Assembly: GCF_030056795.1 (NCBI RefSeq)
Contig: NZ_JASHKQ010000001.1
Span: 2,037,838 to 2,101,837, forward strand
Direction: 5' to 3'
DNA length: 64,000 bases
Origin: Rhodococcus sp. IEGM 1381
GTDB lineage: Bacteria; Actinomycetota; Actinomycetes; Mycobacteriales; Mycobacteriaceae
Shown here: positions 37,986 through 46,049 of the stretch, in pieces
How the letters are laid out: every line of letters begins with the position of its first letter
How positions within the stretch are numbered: the stretch's first letter is position 1
Notes under the pieces: generated by a model
Seen by the model: only the letters and a program-made list of their open reading frames with translations
What the model was told of the DNA's origin: nothing
Databases searched by the model: none
Position numbers and translations under genes: made by a program

Positions 37986-39178
37986 CAGCCGATTCCCTTC
38001 GTAGATGTGGCTGCGGGCAGCCACGCTGTCACAGACCAGGTCGAGCCGTCGCCGGACGCGGTGCAGGTACCGCCGGAGAGGCCGGCGCGTTCCTTCATGC
38101 CGGCGACGCCGTGACCGACTGATGCCGACATCGGCCGCGTCGAGGACATGCTGTTGCGCACCGTCAGTTCGATGCCGGCGGAATCGGATTCGATGGCGAC
38201 AGTCACCGGCTTGTGTGGGTCGCCGTGGCGCAGTGCATTGGTCAACGATTCCTGCGCGATGCGGTACAGCGCCAGGTGCGCTCCTGCTCCCAACGGAACC
38301 TCTGTGGTGTCGACCGAAGAGTCGATGGTCAGCCCGGTGGCGCGCATCTGGTCGAGCAGACGCTCGAGGTCTCCCGGCGTCGGATTCGGCAGATCGCCTT
38401 GACTGTGCCGAAGTTGTCCCAACAGCACCCGGACATCGGACAGCGCATCTCGGGCGGTGCCGGAGATGGCCGTCAGTGCGGTGTCGACGGCAGCGGGGTC
38501 GACGGTGCGCACATAGCGCGCCCCGTCGGCCTGAGCGATCACCACGGCCAGTGAATGCGCCACGATGTCGTGCATGTCGCGGGCAATTCGGTTGCGCTCC
38601 TGCTCGATTGCGACCTCGTGTTCGGCCCGGGCCTGATGCACCTCCGCGAGCTCGCGTGCATGTGCGGATTCGATGGCGGTGCGCCGGGCGTAGGCGAGGC
38701 GACCCAATGCCCAGGACAACCCGAGCATGGCCCACAGGCCGGCAAGAAGGAAGGCGAACTGCACGAGGCGGGGTTCCCGGATCACCTCCTCTCTGGGCGC
38801 GCTGAACGGATCGCCGTCCACGTACGCGAGATACAGCGCGGCTATCACGCCGCCGACGACGGCCGAGACGAGCCCGAGGCGTCGAACCAGGTTGTCGCCG
38901 TAGGCGGCCGAGCAATAAAGAATTGCGAAGATCGCGGTATTCGCCGACAGGGGGAGCACTCCGCCGACCATCTGCACGACGGCCAGCACCCAGGCGAGCG
39001 CCAACGACCATCGTGGTGATCGGCGCCGGATGGCCAATGCGATGCCGAACCCGACCAGAACACCCACACCTGCGGTACCGGCGACTCCGTTCAGGGTGGA
39101 CGCCAGCAGCAGCAGAACGAAGACGACCGCATAGGTGGCATCGAGCACCTGCCGTGAGATCGAACGCTTGCGCAGCAC
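37985..39178 (-). CDS. NarL-type sensor histidine kinase (HisKA_3)
   Basis: A 397-aa membrane kinase. About five to six N-terminal helices (VLDATYAVVFVLLLLASTLN, the VGVLVGFGIALAIRR segment, LALAWVLAVVQMVGG and others) without a large extracellular loop, so it is of the intramembrane-sensing kind. The phosphoacceptor His is in RIARDMHDIVAHSLAV (about residue 204). The ATPase domain has the N-box RIAQESLTNALRHG and the G-box VGHGVAGMKERAGLSGG. GTG start. It forms a cistron with the response regulator, and intramembrane sensing plus the ABC pair fits detection of cell-envelope damage (inference). Confidence 0.93.
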   Translation of the reverse strand: MLRKRSISRQVLDATYAVVFVLLLLASTLNGVAGTAGVGVLVGFGIALAIRRRSPRWSLALAWVLAVVQMVGGVLPLSANTAIFAILYCSAAYGDNLVRRLGLVSAVVGGVIAALYLAYVDGDPFSAPREEVIREPRLVQFAFLLAGLWAMLGLSWALGRLAYARRTAIESAHARELAEVHQARAEHEVAIEQERNRIARDMHDIVAHSLAVVIAQADGARYVRTVDPAAVDTALTAISGTARDALSDVRVLLGQLRHSQGDLPNPTPGDLERLLDQMRATGLTIDSSVDTTEVPLGAGAHLALYRIAQESLTNALRHGDPHKPVTVAIESDSAGIELTVRNSMSSTRPMSASVGHGVAGMKERAGLSGGTCTASGDGSTWSVTAWLPAATSTKGIG

Positions 39179-39196
39179 TCGATCAGACTACGTGGA

Positions 39197-39820
39197 TCAG
39201 TTGGTGCGGCGACGAGCCTTCTCGAGCGCAGCCAGTGTCGTCAGCACGGTGGTCCGCTGGCGTTCGAGATCCTTCATGCGAGCGCGTGCGGGGAGGCCCT
39301 GTACGCCATCGAGGGCGCTGATCTGCTCGTCGACGGTCGTGAGTTGGTTCAGCAACTTGTGCACTCGGGACTCGAGCTCGATCGCGTCGATTCCGGAGAC
39401 ACCTGCCTGCGACTTCTTGGTCGGAGCCTTGGCCGGGGTGGACGTCGACGCCGCGGCGCTCACCGCGGCAGCGGCCCTGGGGCGCAACGCCTTGCGCACG
39501 GCGGCCGGGTCGGGGAGCTTCTCGAGTCGAATGCGGTTGAGGACCTCACGTGCATCGCGGGCGGTGACGCGGTACTCGCGCTCTTCGTCGTCCTCGGATG
39601 CGAGGGTGCCGCCCAGGGGCCGCAGACCGTACATTCCGATGAAGTGCTTGGCCTCGTCGATGACGGCTTCCTTCTCGCGGCACAGACCGCAGCGAGGCTC
39701 GTTCCGAAAGGTTTCGACGCCGTCGGTGCTGCCGCACCAGACGCACCCGCCCGGCGTCCATCGAGCAATTCTGACGGTAGTAGTTCCAGCCGGGCCGTTG
39801 AGAGAGTGCGCGTCGATCAC
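39197..39820 (-). CDS. Conserved hypothetical with zinc-ribbon-like motif and coiled coil
   Basis: A 207-aa soluble protein I cannot name. The N-terminal third has two Cys pairs, CVWCGS and CGLCREKEAVI, about 20 residues apart (CX2C-X19-CX2C), as in a zinc ribbon or treble clef. An Ala/Pro/Lys-rich linker (about 115-140) leads to a C-terminal helical segment (SRVHKLLNQLTTVDEQISAL, RARMKDLERQRTTVLTTLAA) likely to form a coiled coil. GTG start. It stands just upstream of the kinase operon, on the same strand with a gap of 18 bp, but a separate role is likely. Confidence 0.75.
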   Translation of the reverse strand: MIDAHSLNGPAGTTTVRIARWTPGGCVWCGSTDGVETFRNEPRCGLCREKEAVIDEAKHFIGMYGLRPLGGTLASEDDEEREYRVTARDAREVLNRIRLEKLPDPAAVRKALRPRAAAAVSAAASTSTPAKAPTKKSQAGVSGIDAIELESRVHKLLNQLTTVDEQISALDGVQGLPARARMKDLERQRTTVLTTLAALEKARRRTN

Positions 39821-39960
39821 GACGAGTCATCTTAGGTGACAACGAAACCCGCCCCACACACCCCCGTCTCGCGAGCTGCATATTCCGGTCACCGACGTGA
39901 CGTAGTTCATGCAGTGCGGACGGAGAGTGGGCAGGGCGGGGTGAAACAGACCTGGAGGTC

Positions 39961-39984
39961 GGGAGTGGAGCCTGCGGAACGACC
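39961..39984 (-). repeat. Family B dispersed repeat, downstream of prs
   Basis: Reverse-strand copy of GGTCGTTCCGCAGGCTCCAC followed by TCCC, 8 bp after the prs stop codon on the prs strand. The rest of the 152-bp gap to the next gene shows only a weak GTCAC-CGAC-GTGAC repeat at 39888-39901. Confidence 0.7.
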
Positions 39985-39992
39985 CAGGGGTA

Positions 39993-40976
39993 CTAGGCGC
40001 TGCCGTCGAAAAGGCTGGTGACGGAACCGTTTTCGAAGACCTCGCGGATGGTGCGGGCCAGCAGGGGGGCGATCGACAGCTCGGTGAGCGTCTCGAAGCG
40101 CTTCTCGTCGCTGATCGGGAGGGTGTTGGTGACGACGACTTCCTTGGCACCGCAGTTGGCGAGGCGCTCGGCGGCCGGGCTGGACAGAACGCCGTGGGTC
40201 GCCGCGATGACGACGTCGCCCGCGCCGGCTTCCTTGAGCACCTTCACCGCTCCTGCGATGGTGCCGCCGGTGTCGATCATGTCGTCGATCAGGATGCAGG
40301 TGCGGCCCTCGACCTCGCCGACGACGCGGTTGGACTTGACCTGGTTGGGCACCAGCGGATCACGCGTCTTGTGGATGAAGGCCAGCGGTGCGCCGCCGAA
40401 GGAGTCCGCCCACTTCTCGGCGACACGGACGCGGCCGGAGTCGGGGGAGACGACGGTGATGTGCTCGAGGCTGTACTTGCCGCGGATGTGATCGGCGAGC
40501 TGGCTGTGCGCGTGCATGTGATCGACGGGGCCGTCGAAGAAGCCCTGAATCTGATCGGTGTGCAGGTCGACGGTGATGATGCGGTCGGCACCCGCGGTCT
40601 TGAGCAGATCGGCGACGAGGCGAGCGGAGATGGGCTCACGGCCGCGGTGCTTCTTGTCCTGGCGGGCGTACGGGTAGAACGGGAGGATCGCGGTGATGCG
40701 CTTGGCCGATCCACGCTTGAGAGCGTCGATCATGATCAGCTGTTCCATCAGCCAGGTGTTGAGCGGGAACGGATGCGACTGCAGAACGAACGCGTCCGAT
40801 CCGCGGACCGACTCCTCGAAGCGTACGAAGATCTCGCCGTTGGCGAAGTCACGTGCCGTCTGCGGGGTGATCTCGATGCCCAGTTCCTTGGCGACCTGCT
40901 CGGCCAACTCCGGATGTGCTCGACCCGAGAACAACATCAGGTTCTTCTGGTTGTCGATCCAATTGGGGGTGCTCAC
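39993..40976 (-). CDS. prs: Ribose-phosphate pyrophosphokinase
   Basis: A 327-aa PRPP synthetase that makes the precursor of purines, pyrimidines, His, Trp, NAD and arabinan donors. Motifs: LMLFSGRAHPELAEQVAKEL at the start, FANGEIFVRFEESVRGSDAF, the ATP/flexible-loop YARQDKKHRGREPISARLVA, the DLHTDQIQGFFDGPVDH metal region and the PRPP loop ILIDDMIDTGGTIAGA. GTG start that shares its G with the glmU TAG stop, so the pair is coupled, as Rv1018c-Rv1017c. Confidence 0.97.
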   Translation of the reverse strand: MSTPNWIDNQKNLMLFSGRAHPELAEQVAKELGIEITPQTARDFANGEIFVRFEESVRGSDAFVLQSHPFPLNTWLMEQLIMIDALKRGSAKRITAILPFYPYARQDKKHRGREPISARLVADLLKTAGADRIITVDLHTDQIQGFFDGPVDHMHAHSQLADHIRGKYSLEHITVVSPDSGRVRVAEKWADSFGGAPLAFIHKTRDPLVPNQVKSNRVVGEVEGRTCILIDDMIDTGGTIAGAVKVLKEAGAGDVVIAATHGVLSSPAAERLANCGAKEVVVTNTLPISDEKRFETLTELSIAPLLARTIREVFENGSVTSLFDGSA

Positions 40977-42445
40977 TACTGTTCGCCGTCCTTTTGTTCG
41001 TGCCGATCACGATCTGCGAGCGCCGCTGCCTGCGCAGCTTCGGTTCCGGGCCTGTTGTCGATGACCCAGCCTTCGATATTGCGTTGCTTGCCACTGGAGA
41101 CGGCCAGTGCGCCGGGAGGGACATCCTCCCGAATCACTGTTCCTGCGCCGGTGTAAGCGCCGTCGCCCACGTGAACGGGAGCGACGAACGTCGAGTCGGA
41201 ACCGGTCCGTACGTGGGATCCGATTTCCGTGCGGCTCTTGTTGACACCGTCGTAGTTGGCGAAGACGTTGGAGCAGCCGATGTTGCTGTGCTCGCCGATC
41301 GTGGCGTCGCCGACGTAGGTGAGGTGGGGGACCTTGGTGTGTTTGCCGATCGTCGAGTTCTTCGTCTCGACGTACGCTCCGAGCTTGCCGCCCTCGCCGA
41401 GAACGGTCCCGGGACGCAGGTAGGTGAACGGTCCCACCGTCGCGTCCGGTCCGATCACGGCCTGCTCGGCGTGGGTTCGCACCACCGACGCGCGCTCCCC
41501 GATCTCGACGTCACGCAGGGTCGAATCCGGCCCGACGACCGCGTCGTCGGCGATATGGGTCTTGCCGTGCAGCTGCACGCCGGGCTCGAGGCGAACGTCC
41601 GCACCGAGGGTGACATCGATGTCGATCCACGTGGTCGACGGGTCCACGACGGTGACGCCTGCTCGCATGTGCCGCTCGATGATGTGGCGATTGAGTACCG
41701 ACGTGACATGCGAGAGCTGGACACGGTCGTTGACGCCCACCACCAGATCGGGATCGGCGAGTTGGGTGCCGTAGACGGCCTTGCCGTCGGCCTTGCTGAT
41801 CTTGACGACGTCGGTCAGATACAGCTCGTGCTGGGCATTGGCGGTGCTGAGTTTGCCGAGTGCGGTGCGCAGCGCCACCGCGTCGAATGCGTAGACGCCG
41901 GAGTTGACCTCGTTGATCAGCACCTGAGCGGGGGTGGCATCGGCGTGTTCGACGATCTCGGCCACCTCGCCGTCGTCGGTGCGAACGATGCGGCCGTAGC
42001 CGTTGGCATCGTCCGGGACGAAGGTCAGCACCGTCGCGGCCGCGGGGCGGGGAGCGCTCAGATGCTCGTCGAGCAAGGCCTTGAGGGTGTGTCCGTCGAG
42101 CAGCGGGACGTCGGCCGCGGTGACGAGGATCGTGCCTTCGAAGTCGTCCGGGAGCGCGGCCAGGCCGCACTGCACGGCATGTCCGGTACCCAACTGTCGA
42201 TCCTGGACAGCGGTATGAATGGTGCGGCCCAGGGTGGCAGCGAGATCGTGCACGGCGGCAGAGACTCGTTCACGATCGTGTCCGACGACGGTCACCAGGT
42301 GGTCGGGCCCGAGGTCGGCGGCCGCGTGGAGGGCGTGCGCGAGCATCGTGCGGCCGGCCAGAGGATGCAGAACTTTCGGGGTCTTCGAGCGCATTCGGGT
42401 ACCTGCACCCGCAGCGAGAACGACCACGGCGGTCTGCACAGGCAT
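40976..42445 (-). CDS. glmU: Bifunctional GlcNAc-1-P uridyltransferase/GlcN-1-P acetyltransferase
   Basis: A 489-aa enzyme that makes UDP-GlcNAc for peptidoglycan and arabinogalactan linkage. The N-terminal uridyltransferase domain has [20 protein letters not shown] (residues 8-27), [17 protein letters not shown] and AADVPLL; the C-terminal left-handed beta helix (about 265-460) has hexapeptide repeats, [20 protein letters not shown] and [18 protein letters not shown] (catalytic His in KVPHL). ATG at 42445. tRNA-Gln lies 54 bp upstream on the same strand. Confidence 0.97.
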   Translation of the reverse strand: MPVQTAVVVLAAGAGTRMRSKTPKVLHPLAGRTMLAHALHAAADLGPDHLVTVVGHDRERVSAAVHDLAATLGRTIHTAVQDRQLGTGHAVQCGLAALPDDFEGTILVTAADVPLLDGHTLKALLDEHLSAPRPAAATVLTFVPDDANGYGRIVRTDDGEVAEIVEHADATPAQVLINEVNSGVYAFDAVALRTALGKLSTANAQHELYLTDVVKISKADGKAVYGTQLADPDLVVGVNDRVQLSHVTSVLNRHIIERHMRAGVTVVDPSTTWIDIDVTLGADVRLEPGVQLHGKTHIADDAVVGPDSTLRDVEIGERASVVRTHAEQAVIGPDATVGPFTYLRPGTVLGEGGKLGAYVETKNSTIGKHTKVPHLTYVGDATIGEHSNIGCSNVFANYDGVNKSRTEIGSHVRTGSDSTFVAPVHVGDGAYTGAGTVIREDVPPGALAVSSGKQRNIEGWVIDNRPGTEAAQAAALADRDRHEQKDGEQ

Positions 42446-42499
42446 TGAGCTCCTCAGGCGGTAACGCGAAAGACGGGCATGCGTGAATGATGTTGCTCG

Positions 42500-42570
42500 C
42501 TCCGCCGCCAGGACTCGAACCTGAACTATCTGAACCAAAATCAGAGGTGCTGCCATTACACCACGGCGGA
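42500..42570 (-). tRNA. tRNA-Gln (anticodon UUG)
   Basis: The reverse strand folds as a cloverleaf: acceptor arm TCCGCCG/CGGCGGA, D arm GGTGTAATGGCAGCAC region, anticodon stem TCTGA/TCAGA with loop TTTTGGT (anticodon TTG, decodes CAA) and T loop TTCGAGT. Discriminator base G; no encoded CCA. It lies upstream of glmU, a common actinobacterial arrangement. Confidence 0.93.
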
Positions 42571-42707
42571 TAATCGACCGGTGGTACAGACAGTGGCCAA
42601 CGAATCGAACGACGCATTCGTGAAGCCGTTGCGCTCCCACCGAGCGGAACGATCCTCGCATGAGAGGTAGTGGTGAGTCGAACCGCGACGCGTAACAGAC
42701 CTCCTCC

Positions 42708-42831
42708 GTCGTTCCCACCGGCACGCCAACCGTCCACTCCGGTCGTTCCGCAGGCTCCACTCCTACTCGTTCTGGTCGTTCCGACAGGCTCCACTCCTGC
42801 TCGTTCTGGTCGTTCCGCAGGCTCCACTCCT
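42708..42831 (+). repeat. Family B tandem array (four 33-34-bp units)
   Basis: Units start at 42708 (degenerate), 42741, 42774 and 42808. Three carry GGTCGTTCCGCAGGCTCCAC then TCCT (the third with one inserted A), followed by ACTCGTTCT-like linkers. The array lies in the ~340-bp gap between tRNA-Gln and the next tetR. Apart from this array and the tRNA upstream region, I see no gene there. Confidence 0.85.
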
Positions 42832-42912
42832 ACCTGGATCGGGCATCGCTAGGGTGAGGTGGTCGTCGATTCCGGCGTCAGGAATGCACGGTCGGTAACG
42901 GAAGCGGTTTCC

Positions 42913-43545
42913 ATGTCAGCCTCGGAGCAAGAACGCTCACCTCGGGTTCGGATGACCGGGACCCAGCGTCGTGAGCAGTTGATCGAGGTGGGACGGACGC
43001 TGTTCGCCGAACGTGGCTACGAGGCCGCGTCGGTGGAGGAGATCGCCGGACGGGCCAACGTGTCCAAGCCGGTCGTCTACGAACATTTCGGCGGTAAAGA
43101 AGGCCTCTATGCCGTCATCGTCGACCGTGAGATGTCCACGTTGCTGGGCATGATCACCAAATCGCTCGATCTCAATCGGTCGCGAATTCGCGTCGAACGT
43201 GTCGCACTTGCCCTGCTGACCTACATCGAGGATCGGACCGACGGTTTCCGCATTCTCGTTCGTGATTCCCCTGCCTCTGCCGAGGACGGCAAGTACTCGT
43301 CACTGCTCAACGAAGCCATCGGACGCGTCGGACACATGCTGGCCGAAGACTTCTCGCGCCGCGGCCTCGATCCCGAGTTCGCCCCGATGTACGCCCAGGC
43401 GCTGGTCGGAATGGTGTCGATGACGGCGCAGTGGTGGCTGGACGTGCGCACTCCGTCCAAGGAAGTGGTGGCGGCACATGTTGTCAACCTGTGCTGGAAC
43501 GGGTTGACAAACCTGGAAGCGAACCCTCGACTAACCGAGGAATGA
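42913..43545 (+). CDS. TetR-family regulator (Rv1019-like position)
   Basis: A 210-aa TetR repressor. Helix-turn-helix at about residues 15-60 (REQLIEVGRTLFAERGYEAA, SVEEIAGRANVSKPVVYEHF) with a helical ligand domain. The ATG at 42913 is chosen; a GTG at 42859 would add 18 residues without HTH content. Its place between glmU and mfd matches Rv1019, an autoregulated repressor in M. tuberculosis, but orthology is inferred from position. A hairpin terminator follows its stop codon. Confidence 0.88.
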   Translation: MSASEQERSPRVRMTGTQRREQLIEVGRTLFAERGYEAASVEEIAGRANVSKPVVYEHFGGKEGLYAVIVDREMSTLLGMITKSLDLNRSRIRVERVALALLTYIEDRTDGFRILVRDSPASAEDGKYSSLLNEAIGRVGHMLAEDFSRRGLDPEFAPMYAQALVGMVSMTAQWWLDVRTPSKEVVAAHVVNLCWNGLTNLEANPRLTEE

Positions 43546-43574
43546 GTACTCGGTTTCGTCTCTTCGCGGTGAAA

Positions 43575-43594
43575 AAAGGGGTATCGTCCCCTTT
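43575..43594 (+). terminator. Hairpin terminator after the Rv1019-like tetR
   Basis: AAAGGGG (43575-43581) and CCCCTTT (43588-43594) form a 7-bp stem with a 6-nt loop, 30 bp after the stop codon. It is preceded by more A residues and followed by GTC; on the opposite strand the stem is followed by TTT, so it may work in both directions. Confidence 0.6.
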
Positions 43595-43734
43595 GTCGTC
43601 CATGAGAGCTCCGTCACTCTCGGCGTAGTGCTCAACCGGACCGATGCATGTTGGCATGAGACGTAAAGCCACTCAGTGGTACCGTTCGGGCGTAATTTGC
43701 GCAGTGGCAGTACAGAATTGCGAAGGCGGAACCC

Positions 43735-44379
43735 ATGGTCAGGCAGGCCCGCGCTGAAATCACCCGCGACACCGTGCTCGCGGGCGCAGCGAACGTTTTC
43801 TTGCGCCTCGGGTACGCGAACGCGAGCCTCAGCGAAATCATTTCTCAGTCTCAGGTCACCAAAGGCGCGCTGTACTTCCATTTCGGCTCCAAGGAAGAAT
43901 TGGCGCGCGCGGTCATCGACGAGGGCAACACTCGCTTGACCACGGCCTGCTCGCAGTTCAACGACGGTCGAATTCCCGCCCTGGAGGCGGCTATCGGCAT
44001 CTCCTACATCGTCGTCGACCTCTCGGTCAGCGATCCCATGGTCTCGGCAATGCTCAGGTTGAGCCATCAGATCGGTGATTACCGAGGCACCGAGGGCAAT
44101 GTGATGGCCGGGTGGAGCGAGTCGTTCGACAGGCTCGCCGCCAAGGCGATCGCGCAGGGAGACATCGATCCCAACTCGGATTCGCGCACCATCGGTTCGC
44201 TCGTACTCGAGATTCTCACCGGCGCGCACATGGTCGCGGTCGCCACCTCTACTACCGAGGAATTGCCCTCGCGTATGGAGCGCCTCTGGTACTACCTGCT
44301 GCCGGCGTTGGTGCCTGCCAACAAGTTGGACTACTTCCGTGAATTCGCCGCCCGCCGAGTCATTCGCTTCGGCCCGTAA
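43735..44379 (+). CDS. TetR-family regulator, gamma-butyrolactone receptor (ScbR/ArpA)-like
   Basis: A 214-aa repressor whose N-terminus (ARAEITRDTVLAGAANVFLR, then ASLSEIISQSQVTKGALYFH, FGSKEELARAVIDE) closely follows autoregulator receptors of the ScbR/ArpA family. These bind butyrolactone-type signals and release promoters of secondary-metabolite genes. The ligand domain includes the usual Trp (AGWSESFDRLAAKA) and hydrophobic LVLEILTGAHMVA. No AfsA/ScbA synthase or biosynthetic cluster is in the window. It is convergent with the alpha/beta hydrolase gene with a 1-bp gap. Confidence 0.85.
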   Translation: MVRQARAEITRDTVLAGAANVFLRLGYANASLSEIISQSQVTKGALYFHFGSKEELARAVIDEGNTRLTTACSQFNDGRIPALEAAIGISYIVVDLSVSDPMVSAMLRLSHQIGDYRGTEGNVMAGWSESFDRLAAKAIAQGDIDPNSDSRTIGSLVLEILTGAHMVAVATSTTEELPSRMERLWYYLLPALVPANKLDYFREFAARRVIRFGP

Positions 44380-44380
44380 T

Positions 44381-45361
44381 TCACGAGTTCTTCGCAACGA
44401 AGCCCGCAATGTCGTCTCGGAGTCGATCCGGGTATTCGCCGTTGATCGCGTGTGAGGCGTCGGGGTAGAGCCGCACCGTCCCGTCGGGAAGCGCTTTTTC
44501 TGCTGTGGCGACGGCGTCATCGGCGTCGTGCATCACAGACCTGCCTGCGATGAAGGCCAGCACCGGCGCGTCGAGTGTCGAGAGGCGCTGCTCGGTAATG
44601 CGCGTGGGCTGTGGCAGTTTCAGCGAGTATCCCTGCATTCCGGCCTCGATCATGTCTGCAATCGGAACGTTCTGTACCTCGGCACCGCCGGCGGTGTAGG
44701 AGTTGAAGCTGTCCCGCCAGGATTTCGGCAGCCACGGTACGGCGGCAGGGAGAGCGCGGATCGCGGTGTTCCACGGGATGTCGGAAAACACCTCCACCGG
44801 GTCGATCAGTGTCAGGGAGGCGATGTGAGAGCTGTCGTGCACTGCCAGATTGGCCGCCGTCCACCCACCGATGGACAGCCCGATCACATGCACCTTGTCG
44901 GCGGGCAGAGCGTCGAGTGTCTGTTCGAGCCACGCGGCCTGGTCCTCGTCGTCGGTGATCGGCCGTTCCTGGATGCTGCGTCCCGGTTCGCCCAGTAGAT
45001 CGACGGTGTAGACGTCCCCGATCGTCAGCAGGCCCGGAAGATTCGCAGCCCAGACCGGGGTTGCGGAAGACCGCCCGGGCAGTAGAAGTAGCGGGTGCGT
45101 CGAGCCTCCGGTCCCGGCGAACCGATATACGCGGACGACGCCGTAGTCGGTGCGAACTTCGATTGTCTCCGCCGGGGTGGGCAAGTCTTCGAAGGCGCGG
45201 TCGTACGCGGCGAGAAATCGGTCCTCGCTTGCGGCGCTGTTCCAATGCCCCACAGGTGACGGGGATCGGAGTGCGAACGTGAGGGCGAGCGCGCCGACGG
45301 TCAACGCCCCGGCTGCGACCTGGAGGTATCGACGGCGTCTTTTCGGTACTCGTTCGTTCAT
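44381..45361 (-). CDS. Membrane-anchored alpha/beta hydrolase
   Basis: A 326-aa hydrolase with an N-terminal signal anchor (RRRRYLQVAAGALTVGALAL, residues ~8-27) and an extracytoplasmic alpha/beta domain. Oxyanion segment HPLLLLPGRSSATPVW, nucleophile Ser in VIGLSIGGWTAAN (about residue 170), acid near FIAGRSVMHDADDA and His in YPDASHAINGE. Substrate unknown; related to haloperoxidase/epoxide-hydrolase-like proteins. The ATG at 45361 gives a proper basic N-terminus. Divergent from a TetR gene with twin operator-like palindromes, so probably under its control. Confidence 0.85.
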   Translation of the reverse strand: MNERVPKRRRRYLQVAAGALTVGALALTFALRSPSPVGHWNSAASEDRFLAAYDRAFEDLPTPAETIEVRTDYGVVRVYRFAGTGGSTHPLLLLPGRSSATPVWAANLPGLLTIGDVYTVDLLGEPGRSIQERPITDDEDQAAWLEQTLDALPADKVHVIGLSIGGWTAANLAVHDSSHIASLTLIDPVEVFSDIPWNTAIRALPAAVPWLPKSWRDSFNSYTAGGAEVQNVPIADMIEAGMQGYSLKLPQPTRITEQRLSTLDAPVLAFIAGRSVMHDADDAVATAEKALPDGTVRLYPDASHAINGEYPDRLRDDIAGFVAKNS

Positions 45362-45372
45362 GTATGGTCTCC

Positions 45373-45406
45373 TAACCGATCGGTAAGTATTTTTACCGTA
45401 CGGTAA
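45373..45406. promoter_or_regulatory. Twin TetR operators between the hydrolase and tetR
   Basis: TAACCGATCGGTAA (45373-45386) and TTACCGTACGGTAA (45393-45406), the second a perfect 14-bp palindrome and the first nearly so, have centres 20 bp apart (two helical turns). They lie 11 bp before each start codon, on both sides. Such spacing suits cooperative binding of TetR dimers. Confidence 0.75.
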
Positions 45407-45416
45407 GCTGGCGTCC

Positions 45417-45986
45417 GTGGCAACGAAGGAACCGAGCTTCATCGAACGCACCCGGCGCGCGCAGCTGATCGACGTCACGATCGCTGCGGTCGCCGAGCAC
45501 GGCTACTCGAACGTCTCGCTCGCGCGCATCGCAGACAACGCCGGCATCACCAAAGCGGCTGTGCTGTACCACTTCCGAAGCAAGGATGCGGTAGTGGAAG
45601 CGGCGTATCGCTGCGTTCTCGATGCGCTCGTCCAGGACGTGGCTGCTGCGGTCGGGGAAGTTCCCAAGCAGGAAGGTCCTCAGGCATACGTACGTGCCAT
45701 GGTCGGTCATCTCCGCGCTCACCCCCGGCACACGCGTATGCTGATCGAGGCGCTGGGAAACTCCACGGCCGGGCATACGCCGGAGCAGCGATGGCGGCCG
45801 TTGGCCGACATCATCGACGCGTCCGTACGAGTTCGTGGTGTTCAGGGCGTCGATTCGCGCACGCTCGCCATCATCACCGGCGGCGCGATCGACGCGATCG
45901 TCACCGAATGCCTGCACGACCCGGATTACGACTCGGCTGCTGCCGCTGAATCACTCGCAGCGATGCTCGACGCAGCTCTGAGCTGA
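45417..45986 (+). CDS. TetR-family regulator
   Basis: A 189-aa repressor. Helix-turn-helix at residues 12-55 (RAQLIDVTIAAVAEHGYSNV, SLARIADNAGITKAAVLYHF) and a helical C-terminal domain that ends in an Ala-rich helix. GTG start. Two near-identical palindromes separate it from the divergent membrane hydrolase gene, the arrangement expected of an autoregulator that also represses its neighbour. Ligand unknown. Confidence 0.92.
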   Translation: MATKEPSFIERTRRAQLIDVTIAAVAEHGYSNVSLARIADNAGITKAAVLYHFRSKDAVVEAAYRCVLDALVQDVAAAVGEVPKQEGPQAYVRAMVGHLRAHPRHTRMLIEALGNSTAGHTPEQRWRPLADIIDASVRVRGVQGVDSRTLAIITGGAIDAIVTECLHDPDYDSAAAAESLAAMLDAALS

Positions 45987-46049
45987 GCCCGCGTGTCTCC
46001 CGCCTGCCGGGGTGTCGGCGTACTCCCATAGACTCGCTGATGACTGTGC

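Noticed and set aside
40916..42448. 510-codon open frame on the plus strand
   Set aside because: Antisense to glmU, with no recognisable domain.
42708..42831. Tandem array considered as a CRISPR
   Set aside because: The units repeat almost completely with 33-34-bp period and no unique spacers; no cas genes are present.
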